DNA of 8,729 nt from Maribacter sp. Its GTDB lineage: Bacteria > Bacteroidota > Bacteroidia > Flavobacteriales > Flavobacteriaceae. Made by a program: the position numbers and the translations under genes. The DNA lies in assembly GCA_030730545.1 (NCBI GenBank), contig JANQUX010000115.1, positions 1-8,729 of the forward strand, given 5' to 3'. Shown piece after piece: positions 6,722-8,729 of the stretch. Below the pieces are notes generated by a model. That model was not told the DNA's origin. It did no database searches and saw only the letters and a list, made by a program, of their open reading frames with translations. How positions within the stretch are numbered: position 1 is the first letter of the stretch; each line of letters opens with the position of its first letter.

Positions 6722-6754
6722 AAAATCTACAATTGTTTCAATAGTTATGCCAAA
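6722..6754 (-). promoter_or_regulatory. Probable promoter of the DUF2141 gene
   Basis: On the minus strand TTTG (6754-6751) is followed after 21 bases by TAGATTTT (6729-6722), which matches TAnnTTTG except for the final base. The box ends 13 bases before the first ATG, implying another very short leader. Confidence 0.45.
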
Positions 6755-6799
6755 TGATTACTCTATTTCTAAACTCTACTGTTATAACCGTTCGGCGAT

Positions 6800-7240
6800 T
6801 TAATTAGGCTCACTTAAAACACTCAATTTAGCATTAAGCTGCTGAAATAACTGAACAGTTTCAACGGAGTCTTTCAGGTTAAAATATACATAAGTTGAAT
6901 CTTTATAAACCAATTTTACTTTATTCTGATTGATGTTATCTACAAAAACGCGCACCTTTTTATCTGTCAACGAATCTTTAAACTCCCTAAATACACCCTT
7001 CTCTTTTTCTAAGGCCGAGAAGCCATGCAAACGCTCCATTGGCGGAATTCTTTCGACAAAAACAACACTATCAAGTTCGTTTAAAGGAATTTCAACATTA
7101 TAAAAACCTGAACGTAGGCTAAGATTATTACCATCATTACCTACCCAATTTCTAGTATGTAGAATCAAAACAAATGCACAGCATATAACAGTAATCACCA
7201 ACATAACTGTCCAGACCCAACCTTTCTTAGAAGAATGCAT
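6800..7240 (-). CDS. Membrane-anchored protein with a PH-like (bPH_5-type) domain
   Basis: A 146-residue protein with a short basic N-terminus, one transmembrane helix (about 8-27) and a soluble remainder. The soluble part has the layout of the bacterial PH domain seen in bPH_5-type proteins: a beta strand with GFYNVEIPLNELDSVVFVER (45-64) followed by PPMERLHGFS (66-75), a KGVFREF strand (about 81-87), KKVRVFVDN, KLVYKDSTYVYFNLKD and a final helix (about 127-139). I recognise this by pattern only, and the domain assignment should be treated as likely rather than certain. Such proteins have no established function. The ATG at 7240 precedes the helix by a few residues; the upstream 120 bp contains the 12-bp palindrome at 7277-7288 and no strong -7 box. 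It may be cotranscribed with nothing, since the DUF2141 gene downstream has its own promoter. Confidence 0.75.
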   Translation of the reverse strand: MHSSKKGWVWTVMLVITVICCAFVLILHTRNWVGNDGNNLSLRSGFYNVEIPLNELDSVVFVERIPPMERLHGFSALEKEKGVFREFKDSLTDKKVRVFVDNINQNKVKLVYKDSTYVYFNLKDSVETVQLFQQLNAKLSVLSEPN

Positions 7241-7276
7241 AAAATTTTAAAGTATGAAGTTAACTATACTAATGCC

Positions 7277-7288
7277 TTTAACGTTAAA
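7277..7288. repeat. Perfect 12-bp palindrome TTTAACGTTAAA
   Basis: The self-complementary TTTAACGTTAAA lies 37 bases upstream of the ATG of the PH-like gene. It shares the AACGTT core (here TAACGTTA) with the palindrome at 3833-3842 upstream of the CarboxypepD-like gene. It is a possible operator, but chance is not excluded. Confidence 0.3.
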
Positions 7289-7305
7289 ATCGATATTAAA
7301 TTACC

Positions 7306-7327
7306 GGTTCATTAAAAATATTGAACC
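7306..7327 (-). terminator. Possible terminator hairpin after the ZIP gene
   Basis: The arms GGTTCA and TGAACC are separated by ten AT-rich bases, 33 bases past the ZIP stop in the direction of transcription. The downstream side on the minus strand is AT-rich but lacks a run of T. The stem is only six pairs, so this is a weak candidate; it could work in either direction. Confidence 0.35.
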
Positions 7328-7359
7328 ATAAATTATTAGCGCTAGAATAAACAATAGGC

Positions 7360-8181
7360 TTACCCTAAACCAACATCTAAAGTCATCATAATAATGAAGC
7401 CCCCGATGAAGCCCATGGTGGCAATATCGGTGTATTTATCTTGCTGTGTTTCTGGTATAACTTCCTCTACAACAACAAATATCATAGCACCAGCAGCAAA
7501 AGAAAGAGCATAAGGTAAAATAGGCTGAAAGGTCATTACTGCCCAAGCACCTAATACCGCAGCGATAGGCTCAACAAGTGCAGATGCCTGACCGAACATA
7601 AAACTTTTTGTTCTACTTAACCCATGTCTACGTAATGGCATAGCTACCGCAAAGCCTTCGGGAAAATTCTGAAGACCTATACCAAGTGCCAAAGCAACGG
7701 CACCACCAATTGATGCACCTTCAAAACCAGCGGCTACACCACCAAAAAGAACACCTACTGCCAAACCTTCTGGTATGTTATGTAATGTAATTGCCAAAGT
7801 CAATAACGTAGTTCTATGCCAAGGGGTCTTTACGCCTTCCACTTCACTTTCCTTAAAATTAATGTGTAAATGCGGTAACACTTTATCCAATCCAAAAATG
7901 AACATTGCACCTAAGAAAAACCCAATAGCTGCGGGTATTACTTTTACGAATCCTTCCCCGGGGCTCATTTCTATACCAGGGGCCAAAAGGCTCCAAAAAC
8001 TTGCAGCAACCATTACCCCGCCAGTAAAACCTAACATGCCATCTAATACAGCACGGTTCAATGTTTTAAATAGAAAAACCAATGAAGCCCCTGCAGCTGT
8101 TAGTCCCCAAGTGAATAAAGTCGCATAAAACGCAGCCAACACTGGGTCTATCGATTCAAAATAAGCTATAATTTGTTCCAT
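7360..8181 (-). CDS. ZIP family divalent metal transporter (GufA/ZupT-like)
   Basis: A 273-residue inner-membrane cation importer with about eight hydrophobic segments. The two metal-site helices of ZIP proteins are clear: ITLHNIPEGLAVG (131-143) in TM4 with His134, Asn135, Glu138, and GLQNFPEGFAVAMPL (169-183) in TM5 with Asn172, Glu175. GQASALVEPIAAVLG (197-211) and VVVEEVIPE (236-244) carry further conserved acidic residues. The loop near 103-123 holds a few His residues (HLH at 104-106) and acidic residues, shorter than the His-rich loops of many ZIPs. The subfamily resembles bacterial GufA/ZupT, transporting Zn(II), Fe(II) or Mn(II); the substrate cannot be read from sequence. The gene lies 26 bp downstream of the DtxR-type regulator on the same strand, most likely cotranscribed, which suggests iron or manganese responsive expression. 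Confidence 0.95.
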   Translation of the reverse strand: MEQIIAYFESIDPVLAAFYATLFTWGLTAAGASLVFLFKTLNRAVLDGMLGFTGGVMVAASFWSLLAPGIEMSPGEGFVKVIPAAIGFFLGAMFIFGLDKVLPHLHINFKESEVEGVKTPWHRTTLLTLAITLHNIPEGLAVGVLFGGVAAGFEGASIGGAVALALGIGLQNFPEGFAVAMPLRRHGLSRTKSFMFGQASALVEPIAAVLGAWAVMTFQPILPYALSFAAGAMIFVVVEEVIPETQQDKYTDIATMGFIGGFIIMMTLDVGLG

Positions 8182-8207
8182 AATTTCATAAATTCATCAG
8201 TTAAAAA

Positions 8208-8729
8208 CTATTCTTCATCTACTATATCTAAAAATAAATTTGTTGCAATTTGCTTTGATATTCTGATGGATCCCGACCGAGTAGAAATGGTTACGGAACC
8301 ATCGAACTCCTCAATTTCCAATATTTTAAACGTATCGCCCAAGGCAATTTTATTCTTATCTAAAAACTTTAAAAAAGCTGCAGATGAGTCATTTACCCCA
8401 ACACAAACACCTTGACTGCCTACAGGTAATTCGCTAATCAATTTTTTAATTGATTTAGTAAAGACTCCGTCTTTGTTCGGGATCGGATCACCGTGTGGAT
8501 CTACTTTTGGGTATCCTAAATGGGCATCTAATTTATCTATTAAAGTATCACTCTTTATATGTTCTAATTGTTCGGCAACCACGTGTACTTCATCCCAAGA
8601 AAAATTTAATTTTTCAACCAAGAAAACTTCCCATAAACGATGTTTTCTAATAATGGATAATGCTACCAGCCGTCCTTTTTCAGAAAGTAACACACCTTGG
8701 TATTTTTTATAATTTACCAAAGACTTCTC
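8208..8729 (-). CDS. DtxR/MntR family metal-dependent transcriptional repressor, 5' truncated by window edge
   Basis: The reading frame is open to the right edge, so the start lies outside; 173 residues are visible and roughly 45 (most of the winged helix) are missing. The visible part begins in the wing (SLVNYKKYQGVLLSEKG, visible residues 3-19), continues with the helical dimerisation and metal-binding domain (HRLWEVFL at 30-37, HVVAEQLEHI at 49-58, then the family block VDPHGDPIPN at 76-85) and ends with a FeoA/SH3-like domain (about 100-170). By alignment from memory, His30, Glu34 and His49 match DtxR His79, Glu83 and His98, while Glu53, Glu56 and His57 match MntR Glu99, Glu102 and His103. 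Family members bind operators when loaded with Fe(II) or Mn(II). A TTG at 8718-8720 could be misread as the start, but it falls inside the wing. ZIP follows 26 bp downstream. Confidence 0.93.
   Translation of the reverse strand, partial: EKSLVNYKKYQGVLLSEKGRLVALSIIRKHRLWEVFLVEKLNFSWDEVHVVAEQLEHIKSDTLIDKLDAHLGYPKVDPHGDPIPNKDGVFTKSIKKLISELPVGSQGVCVGVNDSSAAFLKFLDKNKIALGDTFKILEIEEFDGSVTISTRSGSIRISKQIATNLFLDIVDEE

Noticed and set aside
7775..8128. 117-codon plus-strand frame opposite the ZIP gene
   Set aside because: It is a shadow of a strongly conserved ZIP coding sequence and has no recognisable domain.
8718..8720. TTG as the start of the DtxR-type regulator
   Set aside because: The frame stays open to the window edge, and the residues before it (EKS, then LVNYKKYQG) belong to the winged-helix wing, so the true start is outside.

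Overview
The window looks like an ordinary chromosomal segment of a member of the Bacteroidota, most likely a marine flavobacterium (Flavobacteriaceae). The reasons are the AT-rich DNA, several promoters of the TAnnTTTG type, A-rich rather than Shine-Dalgarno-like sequence before starts, a carboxypeptidase-like regulatory domain on a secreted protein, a SusC-type plug fragment, and the characteristic Bacteroidota forms of RseP and FeoB. The genus cannot be fixed by reading alone. There is no sign of phage, insertion sequence, CRISPR array, tRNA or rRNA.

Layout. At the left edge, on the minus strand, lies the 5' end of the RseP site-2 protease gene (1-248). It is divergent from sco (411-1094, copper delivery to cytochrome c oxidase). 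After 105 bp come feoA (1200-1445), feoB (1442-3628) and a 47-residue FeoB-associated Cys-rich membrane protein (3635-3778), forming a compact ferrous-iron uptake operon. A secreted protein with a carboxypeptidase-like regulatory domain follows (3884-5422). It meets a convergent DUF423 membrane protein gene (5424-5810, minus) with one base between the stop codons. Next is a small lipoprotein that resembles an isolated TonB-receptor plug (5881-6279). Two minus-strand genes follow: a secreted DUF2141 protein (6286-6708) and a membrane-anchored protein resembling a bacterial PH domain (6800-7240). The right end holds a minus-strand pair: a DtxR/MntR-type metal-dependent repressor cut by the window edge (8208-8729) and a ZIP-family metal transporter 26 bp downstream (7360-8181).

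How the genes fit together. Much of the window concerns transition metals: Sco handles copper, Feo imports Fe(II), ZIP moves a divalent cation (Zn, Fe or Mn), and the DtxR-type protein is a natural candidate to sense iron or manganese and control ZIP and perhaps feo. That control is inferred from gene order and family; no convincing operator was found. The middle genes (secreted or envelope proteins of unknown function) are not obviously connected to metals.

I found no convincing undescribed system. The most notable items are the tiny FeoB partner, which is easy to miss in annotation, the stand-alone plug lipoprotein close to a stand-alone CarboxypepD-like protein, the mixed DtxR/MntR metal-ligand signature, and several promoters placed so close to start codons that leaders would be only a few bases long. 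No gene-free stretch exceeds 300 bases; the longest, 249-410, holds the divergent rseP/sco promoters.
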